Shown: positions 11,829 to 21,438, numbered from the stretch's first letter. The stretch is DNA of 64,000 bases from Mycobacterium marseillense (GCF_010731675.1 NZ_AP022584.1:2232001-2296000), one strand, 5' to 3'. A program made the numbers and translations. The notes: generated from the sequence alone by a model not told the origin.

Positions 11829-12673
11829 CCACGCGGGCGCGGTTGGCATTTGGGGCAATAGAACGACGAGCGGTTCATGAACTTCTCCCTGCGCATCACC
11901 GCGCCGCAGCGGCGGCAGCTCTCGCCTTCGCGGCCGTAGGCGTCCAGTGAACGGTCGAAGTATCCGGATTCGCCGTTGACGTTGACGTACAGCGAATCAA
12001 ACGAGGTCCCGCCCTTGGCCAGCGCCTCACGCATCACGTCGGACGCCGCGTCCAGCACGGCGGTCAACTGCTTGCGGGTCAGGGTGTCGGCGATCCGTGC
12101 CCCGTGCACCTTGGCCCGCCACAGCGCCTCGTCGGCGTAGATGTTGCCGATGCCCGACACGACCTGCTGGTCGAGCAGCTGGCGCTTGATTTCGGAGTGC
12201 TTGCGCCGCAACACTTTTACGACCGCGTCGGCATCGAACCGGGGGTCCAGCGGGTCGCGCGCCAGGTGTGCGACGGGCTCGGGGACCACGCTGCCGTCCA
12301 CCTCGACCAGGTCGGCGAGCATCCACCCGCCGAAGGTGCGTTGGTCGGCGAAGCTCAGCACGGTCCCGTCGTCGAGCAGCGCGGAGATCCGCACGTGGTC
12401 GGCGCGCGGCACCGTACCGAGCAGCATCTGCCCGCTCATGCCGAGGTGAACGACGAGCGCCGCGTCGCTGTCGAGCAGCAGCCACAGGTATTTGCCGCGC
12501 CGGTCGGTGCCGGTGATGCGGTCGTTGAGGAGCCGGGCGGCGAGGTCCGCGGGCCCCGCCTCGTGGCGGCGCACCGCGCGGGGGTGATGCACCCGGACGG
12601 CCGTGATCGTCTTGCCCACGACATGGGCGTGCAGGCCGCGGCGCACCACCTCGACTTCGGGCAGTTCGGGCAT
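11825..12673 (-). CDS. fpg: Formamidopyrimidine-DNA glycosylase (MutM)
   Basis: A 282-residue bifunctional glycosylase/AP lyase that removes 8-oxoguanine. The catalytic N-terminal Pro-Glu is present (MPELPEVE). The helix-two-turn-helix region includes [12 protein letters not shown], and the C-terminal zinc finger is [13 protein letters not shown]...YCPKC. The ATG follows the rnc stop immediately, with no intergenic bases, so the two are cotranscribed. Confidence 0.97.
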   Translation of the reverse strand: MPELPEVEVVRRGLHAHVVGKTITAVRVHHPRAVRRHEAGPADLAARLLNDRITGTDRRGKYLWLLLDSDAALVVHLGMSGQMLLGTVPRADHVRISALLDDGTVLSFADQRTFGGWMLADLVEVDGSVVPEPVAHLARDPLDPRFDADAVVKVLRRKHSEIKRQLLDQQVVSGIGNIYADEALWRAKVHGARIADTLTRKQLTAVLDAASDVMREALAKGGTSFDSLYVNVNGESGYFDRSLDAYGREGESCRRCGAVMRREKFMNRSSFYCPKCQPRPRG

Positions 12674-13384
12674 CTAATTGCGGGGAACGGCGGTGTCCAG
12701 CGCTTCCAGCGCTTTCCAGGTCGCCGCCGCGGCCTTCTGCTCGGCTTCCTTCTTCGAGCGGCCCACGCCCGAGCCGTACTCGGTGTCGGCGACCACGACC
12801 ACCGCGGTGAACTCCTTGTCGTGGTCCGGGCCGGTCGAGGTGACGACGTAGGACGGCGCGCCCATGCTGCGGGCCGCGGTGAGCTCCTGCAGGCTGGTCT
12901 TCCAGTCCAGCCCGGCCCCCAGCGTCGGCGCGGCGTCCAGCAGCGGACCGAACAGCCGCAAAATCACCTCGCGGGCCACGTCGATCCCGTGCTCGAGGTA
13001 GATCGCGCCCAGCAGCGATTCCATGCCGTCGGCCAGGATGCTCGACTTGTCCGCGCCGCCGGTGTTCGCCTCCCCGCGCCCCAGCAACAGGTGCACCCCG
13101 AGGCCCCCCTCGCACAGCTTTCGCCCGACGTCGGCCAGCGCCTGGGTGTTGACGACGCTGGCCCGCAGCTTGGCCAGGTCGCCCTCGCTACGGTCGGGAT
13201 GGCGGTGGTAGAGCTCGTCGGTGATGGTCAGGCCCAGCACCGCGTCGCCGAGGAATTCCAGCCGCTCGTTGGTCGGCAGCCCGCCGTGTTCGTAGGCATA
13301 ACTCCGATGCGTCAGCGCCAAGGACAGCAGTTCGTCGGGCAGCTCAACCCCCAGGGCGTCGAGCAGCGCCCGCCGTGAGCTCAC
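12674..13384 (-). CDS. rnc: Ribonuclease III
   Basis: Double-strand-specific endoribonuclease of 236 residues that processes rRNA precursors and structured mRNAs. The RNase III signature [14 protein letters not shown] lies at about residues 39-52, with the second acidic patch at [13 protein letters not shown] double-stranded RNA-binding domain occupies the last 70 residues ([10 protein letters not shown] ... [12 protein letters not shown]). GTG 13384 overlaps the upstream DUF177 stop as GTGA. Confidence 0.96.
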   Translation of the reverse strand: MSSRRALLDALGVELPDELLSLALTHRSYAYEHGGLPTNERLEFLGDAVLGLTITDELYHRHPDRSEGDLAKLRASVVNTQALADVGRKLCEGGLGVHLLLGRGEANTGGADKSSILADGMESLLGAIYLEHGIDVAREVILRLFGPLLDAAPTLGAGLDWKTSLQELTAARSMGAPSYVVTSTGPDHDKEFTAVVVVADTEYGSGVGRSKKEAEQKAAAATWKALEALDTAVPRN

Positions 13385-13980
13385 CGCTCACCCCGCGCTT
13401 CGTCGGACTCGGGGGTGAACATGCCCGCCAGCTTGGCCCACCGCGGGTCGATGCGGTCGTGCTGGTGTCCCGGCTCGGCAGCCAGCGACACCCCGCATTC
13501 CGGGCACAGCCCCGGGCAATCCGGCGTGCACACGGGCGAAAACGGGAGTTCGAGCCCCACCGCGTCGACGATGGACTGCTCGAGGTCGATGGTGTCGTCG
13601 ACGATGTGGCCGACCTCGTCTTCCTCGGTGGTGGCCTCGGTGGTGCTGTCCGGGTAGGCGAACAGTTCGGTCAACCGCACGTCCACGTGGCCGTCGAGCG
13701 GGGTCAGGCAACGCGCGCATTCGCCGGCCGTGGGCGCGCTCACCGTCCCGGTCACCAGGACGCCCTCGGACACCGACTGCACCTGCAGGTCCAGTTCCAG
13801 GGGGGCGCCGGCCGCGATGGCGATCATGTCCAGCCCGATGCGCGCCGGGCTGGGCACCGTTTCGCGCACGGTCACCATGGCGCCGGGCCGCCGCCCGAGC
13901 CGGGTGATGTCGAACGTCATCGGCCCAGACGGCCGAGGCGCACCGCCGCGAGTCGATGAGGTGCTGTGCTGGCGCGTCAT
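13381..13980 (-). CDS. YceD/DUF177 family protein
   Basis: About 199 residues, with paired cysteines (ECARCL, then [13 protein letters not shown]) that probably bind zinc and an acidic stretch rich in Asp/Glu/Thr. The family is usually encoded beside rpmF and is linked to 23S rRNA maturation and L32; here it instead precedes rnc. ATG 13980 is chosen because AGGA lies about 8 bases upstream; a TTG at 14010 would add ten residues. Corresponds positionally to Rv2926c. Confidence 0.85.
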   Translation of the reverse strand: MTRQHSTSSTRGGAPRPSGPMTFDITRLGRRPGAMVTVRETVPSPARIGLDMIAIAAGAPLELDLQVQSVSEGVLVTGTVSAPTAGECARCLTPLDGHVDVRLTELFAYPDSTTEATTEEDEVGHIVDDTIDLEQSIVDAVGLELPFSPVCTPDCPGLCPECGVSLAAEPGHQHDRIDPRWAKLAGMFTPESDEARGER

Positions 13981-14049
13981 ACGAGAAATCCTACGGCGCC
14001 GGCCGGACAATTCCAGGGCGCGTCCGCCCGGTGAACGGGCCGCGAAACG

Positions 14050-14787
14050 TTAGCGCACGGCGTAGTCGTGCGTCCCGGCCGCCGTCCGCAGTTGGTGGCG
14101 GCCGCGCCCCACCGACCGCAGCGTGCCATTGAGGAATTCCTCGAACTCGGCGAGCTTGTTGTCGACGTAGATGTCGCATTCGCCCCGCAGCCGGTCGGCC
14201 TCGGCGTGCGCCGAGTCGATGAGCCGGGTGGCCTCGGCGTTGGCCGCCTCGACCACGCTGTTCTGCGACACCAGCCGCTGCTGCTCCTTGATGCCCTCTT
14301 GCACGGCCTTCTCGTAGGAGATGTTGCCGTTTTCGAGCAGCCGGTCGGCTTCGGCCTGGGCGCGCCCGACGCTGGCCTCGTAGTCGCGTTTGGCCGCGGT
14401 GGCGATGCGCATCGACTCCTCGCGGGCCTCGCCGACCATCCGTTCGCTGTGCTGGCGGGCTTCGCTCACCATCCGGTCGGCCTGCGCTTTGGCGTCGGAC
14501 AGCAGCCGATCGGCCTCCGCGCGGGCGTGGTTGAGCATGGACTCCGACTCGGTGGTCGCCGAGTCGACCATGGACTCGGAATGCGTCTTGGCGTCCTGCA
14601 GCATGGAATCGCGCGCGTCCAGCACGTCCTGGGCGTCGTCCAGCTCGCCCGGAATCGCGTCCTTGATGTCGTCGATCAGCTCCAGCACGTCGCCGCGGGG
14701 CACCACGCAGCCGGCCGTCATCGGGACGCCGCGGGCTTCTTCGACGATGGCGCTCAATTCATCCAGCGCTTCAAACACTCGATACAC
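14050..14787 (-). CDS. sepIVA: DivIVA-like cell-division protein SepIVA
   Basis: 245 residues, almost wholly helical coiled coil. The short N-terminal MYRVFEALDELSAIVEEARG segment stands in for a DivIVA-like domain. Repeated EADRLL/ERMV/ESM heptad-like units span about residues 60-215. Same length as Rv2927c (SepIVA), which in mycobacteria localises to the septum and regulates cell division and envelope precursor placement. GTG 14787 has a strong AGGAGG about 8 bases upstream. In M. tuberculosis the PDIM lipid locus follows; here a permease does. Confidence 0.9.
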   Translation of the reverse strand: MYRVFEALDELSAIVEEARGVPMTAGCVVPRGDVLELIDDIKDAIPGELDDAQDVLDARDSMLQDAKTHSESMVDSATTESESMLNHARAEADRLLSDAKAQADRMVSEARQHSERMVGEAREESMRIATAAKRDYEASVGRAQAEADRLLENGNISYEKAVQEGIKEQQRLVSQNSVVEAANAEATRLIDSAHAEADRLRGECDIYVDNKLAEFEEFLNGTLRSVGRGRHQLRTAAGTHDYAVR

Positions 14788-15208
14788 GGCCGTACCCTCC
14801 TGGCGTCTGCAAAACTGTTGTTACCAGTGTGCCTGGTGTTGTCTCTGTGACAGCGGTGGCGACACCGGTGTGTCGGGTATTTGCCCATTCCCGGCGTCCT
14901 AAACGCCCTGGCGCGCCGGTCCCGGCGTGGCCATATCGGCAGAGTTTCATACGAAAGCGCCCGTTCACGCTGTTTTCGCGGCGGCGACGGCCGCGCGAGA
15001 TGGTTTGTCCATATTCGTCGCCGGCCCCCGCCGCTGAGGCGTTTGCCCACATGTGGGTTTGTGTCGATGCGCCCGGACCCGGCTATTTGCCAGCGATTCT
15101 AGAGTCCGGAAAGGTCGCCCCAGGAGCGAACCCTGCGCGCATATACCCCCGATGGGTATAGTCCGATGGGTCGGAACTTCGCGCACGCTCACGCAGGAGG
15201 TTTCAGCG
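14788..15208. other. 421-bp divergent intergenic region
   Basis: It separates the minus-strand sepIVA start from the plus-strand permease start. It holds the sepIVA ribosome-binding site (just above 14787), the RicR-like palindrome and -10 element of the permease (15142-15162) and the permease AGGAGG (15195-15200). I see no convincing protein gene in the remaining 350 bp, and no remnant of PDIM genes is recognisable by eye. Confidence 0.6.
15142..15162 (+). promoter_or_regulatory. RicR/CsoR-type copper operator overlapping a -10 box
   Basis: A perfect inverted repeat TATACCC-N5-GGGTATA (15142-15160). Its right half is part of TATAGT (15157-15162), a good -10 hexamer, so a bound repressor would block RNA polymerase. 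Palindromes of the TACCC-N5-GGGTA type are the targets of CsoR-family Cu(I) repressors, including mycobacterial RicR. As I recall, the M. tuberculosis orthologue of the downstream permease (Rv2963) belongs to the RicR regulon. No repressor gene is in this window, so control would be in trans. Confidence 0.8.
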
Positions 15209-16375
15209 ATGACGGTGCTATCGGCGGTCGGGCACGCCCTGACGCTGGCGGGTTCGATGACGTGGGAAATCCTGTGGGCGCTGATCGTGGGCTTCGCGCT
15301 GTCGGCGGTGGTGCAGGCCGTCGTGCGGCGCTCGACAATCGTCGCCCTGATGGGCGACGACCGCCCGCGCACCTTGGCGGTGTCCGCCGGGCTGGGGGCG
15401 GCGTCGTCGTCGTGCTCGTACGCCGCGGTGGCCCTGGCGCGATCCCTATTCCGCAAGGGCGCCGACTTCACCGCCGCGATGGCGTTCGAGATCGGTTCGA
15501 CCAACATGGTGGTCGAGCTGGGGATCATCCTGGCGCTGCTGATGGGCTGGCAGTTCACGGCCGCCGAATTCGTCGGCGGCCCGTTGATGATCGTGGTGCT
15601 CGCCGTCTTGTTCCGGCTGTTCGTGCGTTCGCGACTCGTCGACGCCGCCCGCGAGCAGGCGGAGCGGGGAATCGCCGGCTCGATGGAAGGCCATGCCGCC
15701 ATGGACATGTCGATCAAAGGAGACGGATCGTTTTGGCGACGGCTGTTTTCCCCGGCCGGCTTCACCTCGGTCTCGCACGTGTTCGTGATGGAGTGGCTGG
15801 CGATCCTGCGCGACCTTGTTCTGGGCCTGCTGATCGCGGGCGCCGTCGCGGCGTGGGTTCCCGAGAAGTTCTGGCAGAGCTTCTTTTTGGTGGACCATCC
15901 GGTCTGGTCAGCGCTGTGGGGCCCGCTCGTGGGTCCTGTCGTGGCGATCGTGTCCTTCGTGTGCTCGATCGGCAACGTCCCGCTGGCCGCGGTGTTGTGG
16001 AACGGGGGCATCAGCTTCGGGGGCGTCATCGCGTTCATCTACGCCGACCTGTTGATCCTTCCGATCCTGAACATCTATCGCAAGTACTACGGCACCAAGA
16101 TGATGCTGACCTTGCTGGGCACCTTCTACGCCGCGATGGTCGCCGCCGGATACCTCGTCGAATTGATCTTCGGCACAACGCATCTCATTCCTGCGCAGCG
16201 CAACGCGACCGTGCTGGAGGCGTCGATCTCGTGGAACTACACGACCTTCCTCAACATCGCCTTCGGCGCGCTCGCGGTCATCCTCGTCGTCCGGTTCATC
16301 ACCTCCGGGGGGCTGCCGATGCTGCGCATGATGGGCGGTTCCCCCGACGCCCAGGAATCGGGGCATCGGCACTGA
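15209..16375 (+). CDS. Permease of the COG0701/ArsP type (Rv2963-like)
   Basis: A 388-residue integral membrane protein with about eight hydrophobic segments in two clusters, separated by a soluble loop around residues 150-185. The motif GAASSSCSYAAVALARSLF includes the conserved Cys region of this permease family. ATG 15209 is supported by AGGAGG at 15195-15200. The RicR-like operator 49 bp upstream implies expression under excess copper. The transported substrate is not known; efflux of Cu(I), a copper complex or a thiol-bound metal is inference. It ends 6 bp from the stop of the convergent ThDP enzyme. Confidence 0.85.
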   Translation: MTVLSAVGHALTLAGSMTWEILWALIVGFALSAVVQAVVRRSTIVALMGDDRPRTLAVSAGLGAASSSCSYAAVALARSLFRKGADFTAAMAFEIGSTNMVVELGIILALLMGWQFTAAEFVGGPLMIVVLAVLFRLFVRSRLVDAAREQAERGIAGSMEGHAAMDMSIKGDGSFWRRLFSPAGFTSVSHVFVMEWLAILRDLVLGLLIAGAVAAWVPEKFWQSFFLVDHPVWSALWGPLVGPVVAIVSFVCSIGNVPLAAVLWNGGISFGGVIAFIYADLLILPILNIYRKYYGTKMMLTLLGTFYAAMVAAGYLVELIFGTTHLIPAQRNATVLEASISWNYTTFLNIAFGALAVILVVRFITSGGLPMLRMMGGSPDAQESGHRH

Positions 16376-16381
16376 TTCGCG

Positions 16382-18091
16382 TCAGGGTAGCGGCAACTGC
16401 ACGTCGAGCACCGCGCACCGGCCTTGGTCGGCCTCGGCGAGCGCCCAACCGAGGGCCTCGCGCATCTCCGCCGGCGTGGTCACGCTGCGTCCGCTCCCCC
16501 CGCACGCCCGCGCCAGGGCGGCGTAGTCGGTGTCCGGCGTGAGCCGAGTCTCGGGAAAGTCGTTCTCCCGCACCGATATTCCTTGCTGGTAGAGCTCCAT
16601 CACCGGCAGCTTGGACGCCAGGTACGAGTGGTTGTTCAAGACCACCGTGACGAACGGCGCGCCATGGCGATGCGCCGACCACAACGCGGCGGTCGGCACA
16701 CCGAAGTTGAACGAACCGTCACCGCAGATCGCGACGACGGGCGCCTGCGGCCTGGCCAGCTTGACCCCGAAGGCCCCGCCGAGCGCCCACCCCAATGCCG
16801 GCGCGCCCGTGTCGAAGAACTGCCCCGGCGGCCGCTGGACCTGCCGGGCCACGGCGGCCCGGTTGGTCACCGCCTCCTGGACGACCACGGCGTTTTCCGG
16901 CAGCGCGCCACCCAGCGCGGCCAGCATCGCGTCGGGTGCGTCGGCCGGGCGGTCGGATGCGGCCCGTCGGATCGCCTCCCGGCGGCGTTGCGCGACATCG
17001 GATTCGGCGGCGTGGCGCCGCGCGCTCCACTTCTCGCGCAGCTCGTCGGTGGCCAGCCGCAACAGGGTCTGCTCGAGCAGCAGCAGCGTCACCCGGGTGT
17101 CGGCGGTCAGCGCGATCTCGACCGGATAGGACCACAACGGCATGCCGGCCTTGACGGGGTCCGCGTCGATCTGCACCACGCGGGCGTCCGCGGGTGGGGC
17201 CAACTGTGCGGGCACCCACGGCACTTCGCAGTCCAGCAGCAGCACGGTGTCGGCGGTTTCCAGCGGGCCTGCGTCGCCCACCACTTGCAGCGGGTGCCCG
17301 AGCGGCAAGTTGGCGCGGTCGCCCTGATCGATCACCGGCGCACCGAGTAACTCGGCGATGCGGGCCAGCACGACCGCGGCCCCGGGTTCGGCCGCGGTCC
17401 TCGACGTGACGATCACGACCCGCTGCCCGGCGACCAGGATCCCGGCCAACTTGCCCAGGGCGCCCGGGTCCGGGCCGGGCGGGATGGCCGGTGGCAGCCG
17501 CCGCGGCAACGCACGGCCACCGGGCTCCATCAAGGCTTCTCGGGGCAGCATGACGTAGGCGGGCCCGGACGGGCTCGACTGGGCCACCTGGAACGCCCGC
17601 CGGACGATCGGGGCCAGCTCCCGACCGCGCGGAACCTCCATGTGCCATTTGGCGTAGTTGCGCACGACGCCCGGCTGGTCGAGTTGCTCCTGCTGCCAAT
17701 GGATGTAGGTGTCGCGGTGGCCGCGGACCTCCGGCGCCGAACTGTAGGGGGTGCGCCCGGCGAACACCACCACCGGAGTCCCGTTGCGCTGGGCGTTGTG
17801 CAGCTGACAGCCCAGGTTGAGCGTCCCCGCATCGACATGCACCATGACCGCCTGCGGTCGACCGCTGGCCATGTGGTGGCCGATGGCCGCCGCCAGGGCG
17901 ACGCTCTCGTGGACACACAGCACGGCCCGCGGGCTCGGCGTGCCGGCCGCGCGCGCCGCCGCCAGCGCTTCCTGGATCGGGGCGGAATCGGTACCGGGGT
18001 TGATGAAGAAGTGCGCGACTCCCTCGTCGGCGAGCAGGGCGATCAGGTCGGTCGCGGCCTCGGGAACGTCGAAAAGATTCTCTACCGTCAT
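16382..18091 (-). CDS. ThDP-dependent acetolactate synthase/benzoylformate decarboxylase-like enzyme
   Basis: 569 residues with the three-domain POX/DC architecture. The N-terminal Pyr domain holds the catalytic Glu in CVHESVALAAAIGHHMASG (about residue 62). A central Rossmann-like domain follows. The C-terminal PP domain carries the ThDP/Mg signature GDGSFNFGVPTAL ending in VVLNN. It is not IlvB: it differs from the true IlvB encoded at the far end of the window and has no regulatory subunit beside it. A decarboxylase or carboligase acting on an aromatic or branched 2-oxo acid is plausible. ATG 18091 has AGGAG about 10 bases upstream. It occupies the interval where M. tuberculosis carries purU. 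Confidence 0.8.
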   Translation of the reverse strand: MTVENLFDVPEAATDLIALLADEGVAHFFINPGTDSAPIQEALAAARAAGTPSPRAVLCVHESVALAAAIGHHMASGRPQAVMVHVDAGTLNLGCQLHNAQRNGTPVVVFAGRTPYSSAPEVRGHRDTYIHWQQEQLDQPGVVRNYAKWHMEVPRGRELAPIVRRAFQVAQSSPSGPAYVMLPREALMEPGGRALPRRLPPAIPPGPDPGALGKLAGILVAGQRVVIVTSRTAAEPGAAVVLARIAELLGAPVIDQGDRANLPLGHPLQVVGDAGPLETADTVLLLDCEVPWVPAQLAPPADARVVQIDADPVKAGMPLWSYPVEIALTADTRVTLLLLEQTLLRLATDELREKWSARRHAAESDVAQRRREAIRRAASDRPADAPDAMLAALGGALPENAVVVQEAVTNRAAVARQVQRPPGQFFDTGAPALGWALGGAFGVKLARPQAPVVAICGDGSFNFGVPTAALWSAHRHGAPFVTVVLNNHSYLASKLPVMELYQQGISVRENDFPETRLTPDTDYAALARACGGSGRSVTTPAEMREALGWALAEADQGRCAVLDVQLPLP

Positions 18092-18391
18092 GGCTGCCGT
18101 TCTCCTATCGACGTCGGCGACCGCGCGAACCCCCCTTTACTTCGGATCAGATCTTCAAGATACGTTCCGCGGTGGCGTCATTGGTCGTTTCCGGTCGAGT
18201 GGGCTCTACGTTGCGCGCTGGAAGCCACCGGGTACCCACCCAGCGGCCGGTTACTCCCCACCATCGCGGTCTCGTCAATAATGTTGCCGCCCAACGCTTT
18301 CGGCGTTGACTGGAAGGTGTTCGCGGGGCTGTCGAGCACCGGCGCGGGTCGGGGACCGAAACTTGTCGTACCCCGCTGTCATGATGGCGTC
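18092..18391. other. 300-bp divergent intergenic region
   Basis: It lies between the ThDP enzyme and the DUF222 gene. It includes the minus-strand Shine-Dalgarno of the former and a possible -10 CATGAT (18380-18385) just ahead of GTG 18392. Open reading continues upstream of 18392 in the same frame, including an ATG at 18282, but no domain similarity is visible there. Nothing else stands out. Confidence 0.5.
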
Positions 18392-19636
18392 GTGTCGTCG
18401 ATCGCATCGCCTCCCGCGACGCTGAGCCCTGCCCAACGCCTTGAGGTGTTGTTCGAGGAGCTGGCGGAATTGGCCGGTCAGCGCAACGCGATCGACGGGC
18501 GCATCGTGGAGATCGTCGCCGAGCTCGATCGCGACGGGCTCTGCGGTCTCACCGGCGCGCGCTCGGTGCGGGCGCTGGTGGCCTGGAAGCTGGGCTTGTC
18601 ATCGGCCAACGCCCACACGATCGCCACCGTGGCGCACCGGCTGGCCGAGTTTCCCCGCTGCGCCGCCGGCATGCGGGAAGGCCGGCTGTCGCTGGATCAG
18701 GTCGGGGTCATCGCGGCGCGCGCGGGCGAGGGATCCGATGAGCATTACGCGGAGCTCGCCGCGGTCGCGACCGTTAACCAGCTGTGCACCGCGGTCCGGC
18801 TGGAACCGCGACCCCAGCCGGATGCCGGGCCGCAACCGCAGCCCTCAATCACCAAGACCTCCGACGATGAGTTCAGCTCGTGGCGGATCAAACTTGGGCG
18901 CCTCGATGCGGCGAAGTTCGACGCGGCGTTGGCGTCGCATCGTGAGGCGCTCATCGCCCAGTGGAAGCGCGACAATGACGACGGCACCCGCGCCGGTGAT
19001 CAGATGCCGCCGTTGCCGGGCACGCTCGAGGCGTTTATGCGCCTGGTCGAGGCCGGCTGGGACGCCGAGGCGGCCCGCCGCCCCCACGGGCAGCACACCA
19101 CCGTGGTGGTGCACCTCGATGTTGCCCAGCGCGCCGCCGCACTGCATCTGGGTCCCCTTCTCACCGACGCCCAGCGCCGATACCTCACCTGCGATGCCAG
19201 CTGTGAAGTTTGGTTCGAACGCGACGGGCAGCCCATCGGAGCCGGCCGTGCCACCCGCGTGATCAACCGGCGGCTTCGCCGCGCGCTCGAGCACCGCCAC
19301 CCGACCTGCGCGGTCCCCGGTTGTGGGGCCAGCCGCGGTCTGCACGCCCACCACATCCAACACTGGGAGGACGGCGGTCCCACCGAACTGTCCAACCTGG
19401 TGTTGGTATGCCCCTCTCACCACCGGGCACACCACCGCGGCGATCTCACCCTCGCCGGACCCGCAGACGATCTGCGCGTCACCGACAGCTCCGGCCGACC
19501 GCTGCGTGCGGGAACGCTCGCACGTCCCCCGAACCGTCCCCCGCCCGGCGTCCCCCCGTGTCCCGGGCCGACCGGCGAACGCGCCGACTGGTGGTGGTAT
19601 GACCCCTTCCAGCCGCAACCACCACCAACCAACTAG
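18392..19636 (+). CDS. DUF222 / HNH endonuclease (13E12 repeat-family) protein
   Basis: 414 residues. The N-terminal DUF222 helical domain (RLEVLFEELAELAGQRNAIDGRIVEIVAEL) is followed by a C-terminal HNH nuclease fold (CAVPGC ... LHAHHIQHWEDGG ... LSNLVLVCPSHHRAHH) with the expected zinc cysteines, His pair and Asn. Mycobacterial genomes hold many copies, related to the REP13E12 family, some serving as prophage attachment sites. GTG 18392 has no Shine-Dalgarno and may be leaderless; an in-frame ATG at 18282 is an alternative. The last 60 residues are proline-rich. Confidence 0.85.
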   Translation: MSSIASPPATLSPAQRLEVLFEELAELAGQRNAIDGRIVEIVAELDRDGLCGLTGARSVRALVAWKLGLSSANAHTIATVAHRLAEFPRCAAGMREGRLSLDQVGVIAARAGEGSDEHYAELAAVATVNQLCTAVRLEPRPQPDAGPQPQPSITKTSDDEFSSWRIKLGRLDAAKFDAALASHREALIAQWKRDNDDGTRAGDQMPPLPGTLEAFMRLVEAGWDAEAARRPHGQHTTVVVHLDVAQRAAALHLGPLLTDAQRRYLTCDASCEVWFERDGQPIGAGRATRVINRRLRRALEHRHPTCAVPGCGASRGLHAHHIQHWEDGGPTELSNLVLVCPSHHRAHHRGDLTLAGPADDLRVTDSSGRPLRAGTLARPPNRPPPGVPPCPGPTGERADWWWYDPFQPQPPPTN

Positions 19637-19734
19637 GTCGGATGGAAATACCAAACACGCCGGGACATAGAGCAATTCATGCCCAGGTTAGCCAAATCCC
19701 TTGCTGCCCAACGATTTCGCGGTAATCGCAGCGC

Positions 19735-20217
19735 TCAGCAGCGACCAGAACGCTTTTCGCGCAAGCGACGGTTGACGGGCTCGGGCAGCAGCTCCGACAC
19801 GTCGCCACCGAGCATCGCGACCTCCTTGGCCAATGACGACGACACGAACGAATACCGCGGCGCGGTCGCGACGAAAAACGTGTCGACACCGGCGACGTGC
19901 TTGTTCATCTGCGCCATCTGCAGCTCGTATTCGAAGTCGGTGCCGGTGCGCAGCCCCTTCACGATGGCGGTCATCCCTTGTGAGCGGACGAAGTCGACGA
20001 CCAGGCCTTGCCCGGCCTCCACCCGCAAATTAGGCAGGTGCGTCGTCGATTCGTTGATCATCGCGATCCGCTCGTCGAGGTCGAACATGCCCTTCTTGGC
20101 GGGGTTGATCAGGATCGCCACCACCACCTCGTCGAACTGAGCCGACGCGCGCTCGAAGACGTCGATGTGGCCCAACGTCACCGGGTCAAACGAGCCCGGG
20201 CATACCGCGCCGCTCAT
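19735..20217 (-). CDS. coaD: Phosphopantetheine adenylyltransferase
   Basis: A 160-residue enzyme for the penultimate step of coenzyme A synthesis. It shows the nucleotidyltransferase motif [13 protein letters not shown] (T-x-GH), NPAKKG, the substrate loop [20 protein letters not shown], and [13 protein letters not shown] near the C terminus. ATG 20217 gives the usual family length; longer upstream frame is spurious. rsmD lies 23 bp upstream on the same strand, as in many bacteria. Confidence 0.96.
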   Translation of the reverse strand: MSGAVCPGSFDPVTLGHIDVFERASAQFDEVVVAILINPAKKGMFDLDERIAMINESTTHLPNLRVEAGQGLVVDFVRSQGMTAIVKGLRTGTDFEYELQMAQMNKHVAGVDTFFVATAPRYSFVSSSLAKEVAMLGGDVSELLPEPVNRRLREKRSGRC

Positions 20218-20240
20218 GACGAATGACGGTACACGCCCCC

Positions 20241-20795
20241 TCACAGGCGCTCGGCGAGCTCCAAACGGGTGTCGCCGTAAACACGTTGCGGCCACACCGA
20301 CCAGCCGGCGGGCCAGCTCAGCGGCGCACCGCCAGCCGCGCGCTCGACGACCGCGACGGCGCCCTCGCGCAGCCACCCATGCGTCATCAGCGCCGCCAGC
20401 ACGGCCTCGACCTCGGCGGCGGAGACGTCGTAGGGCGGGTCGGCCAGCACCAGGTCGACGGGCGACGCGGTCCCGGCGGCCAGCACGGCCGCCACCGCGC
20501 CCCGGCGCAGTGTCGCGCCCGGCAGCCCCAGGGTGTCGATATTGCGCGCGATGACGGACGCGGTGCGCGGGTCGGACTCCACGAACAGCGCAGTGGCCGC
20601 CCCCCGGGAGAGCGCCTCCAATCCCAGGGCGCCCGAACCCGCGTAGAGGTCCAGCACCGCAAGGCCGCTCAGCTCGCGGCGCGCGGTCAAGATGTTGAAC
20701 AGCGACTCGCGGACCCGGTCGGTGGTGGGCCGGGTGCCTCGCGGCGGGACCGCGATGCGCCGGCCCCCGGCCACGCCGCCGATGATCCGGGTCAC
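20241..20795 (-). CDS. rsmD: 16S rRNA (guanine966-N2)-methyltransferase RsmD
   Basis: 184 residues with Rossmann SAM motif [19 protein letters not shown] and catalytic ADPPY. The N-terminal [12 protein letters not shown] and [16 protein letters not shown] segments are diagnostic of RsmD. GTG start at 20795. In M. tuberculosis the pyruvate carboxylase gene (pca) lies directly upstream; here the VKOR gene does, 10 bp away. Confidence 0.93.
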   Translation of the reverse strand: MTRIIGGVAGGRRIAVPPRGTRPTTDRVRESLFNILTARRELSGLAVLDLYAGSGALGLEALSRGAATALFVESDPRTASVIARNIDTLGLPGATLRRGAVAAVLAAGTASPVDLVLADPPYDVSAAEVEAVLAALMTHGWLREGAVAVVERAAGGAPLSWPAGWSVWPQRVYGDTRLELAERL

Positions 20796-20805
20796 GTCCA
20801 GATAC

Positions 20806-21438
20806 CTACAGCAGGGTCGACCAATAGTCCCAGAACCGCACCATGCACAGCAGAAACACCGCGGTGAACCACAGCGCGGCGAGCGACCATCGCCATTGGT
20901 AGACCAGCCACGCCGGGCCGGATTGCCGGGCCTGCAGCGCCGGGCGAGACGCGATCGAGGCGACCACCACCAGCAGCGACATGGTGACCGCCCACACCAC
21001 CATGCAGTACGGGCACAACGCGCCGATGCGATACAGGCTCTCGAAGATCAGCCAGTGCACGAACACCACCCCGGCCAGCACCCCGGCCGTCAATCCCAGC
21101 CAATACCATTGGGGCAAATCAACTTTCGTCAACGCGAGCAGCCCGGTGACGATCACCACGGTGAAGGCCATCAGGCCGAGCAACGGATTGGGGAACCCCA
21201 GCAGCGACGCCTGCGGCGTGACCATCACCGAGCCGCACGACAGGATCGGGTTGATGTTGCACGACGGCACGTACGACGGGTCGAGCAGGATGTCGATCTT
21301 CTCGACGGTCAGCGTCATCGACGAGACCAGGCCGATCACCCCGCCGATCAGCAGCCACCAGGCGCTGAGCGCCGGCACCCGGGCCGAGGCCAGATGCCCG
21401 CCGGGATCGGCCGATCCGGTCGACACCGCGCCGGTCAC
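20806..21438 (-). CDS. Vitamin K epoxide reductase (VKOR) family membrane protein
   Basis: A 210-residue membrane protein with about five hydrophobic segments. The VKOR cysteine pairs are seen: [13 protein letters not shown] on the outer loop and the quinone-site CPYC motif ([10 protein letters not shown]). The enzyme reoxidises a DsbA-like thiol oxidase and passes electrons to menaquinone, functionally replacing DsbB. GTG 21438 overlaps the stop of the upstream DsbA-like gene as GTGA, which fits that partnership. Confidence 0.92.
   Translation of the reverse strand: MTGAVSTGSADPGGHLASARVPALSAWWLLIGGVIGLVSSMTLTVEKIDILLDPSYVPSCNINPILSCGSVMVTPQASLLGFPNPLLGLMAFTVVIVTGLLALTKVDLPQWYWLGLTAGVLAGVVFVHWLIFESLYRIGALCPYCMVVWAVTMSLLVVVASIASRPALQARQSGPAWLVYQWRWSLAALWFTAVFLLCMVRFWDYWSTLL

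Noticed and set aside
17642..18391. Upstream extension of the DUF222 protein by 250 residues
   Set aside because: Most of the extension is antisense to the ThDP enzyme gene and shows no domain; DUF222 homology begins at 18392.
18392..19636. DUF222/HNH gene as sign of an integrated prophage
   Set aside because: No integrase, phage structural genes or att duplication is visible nearby.
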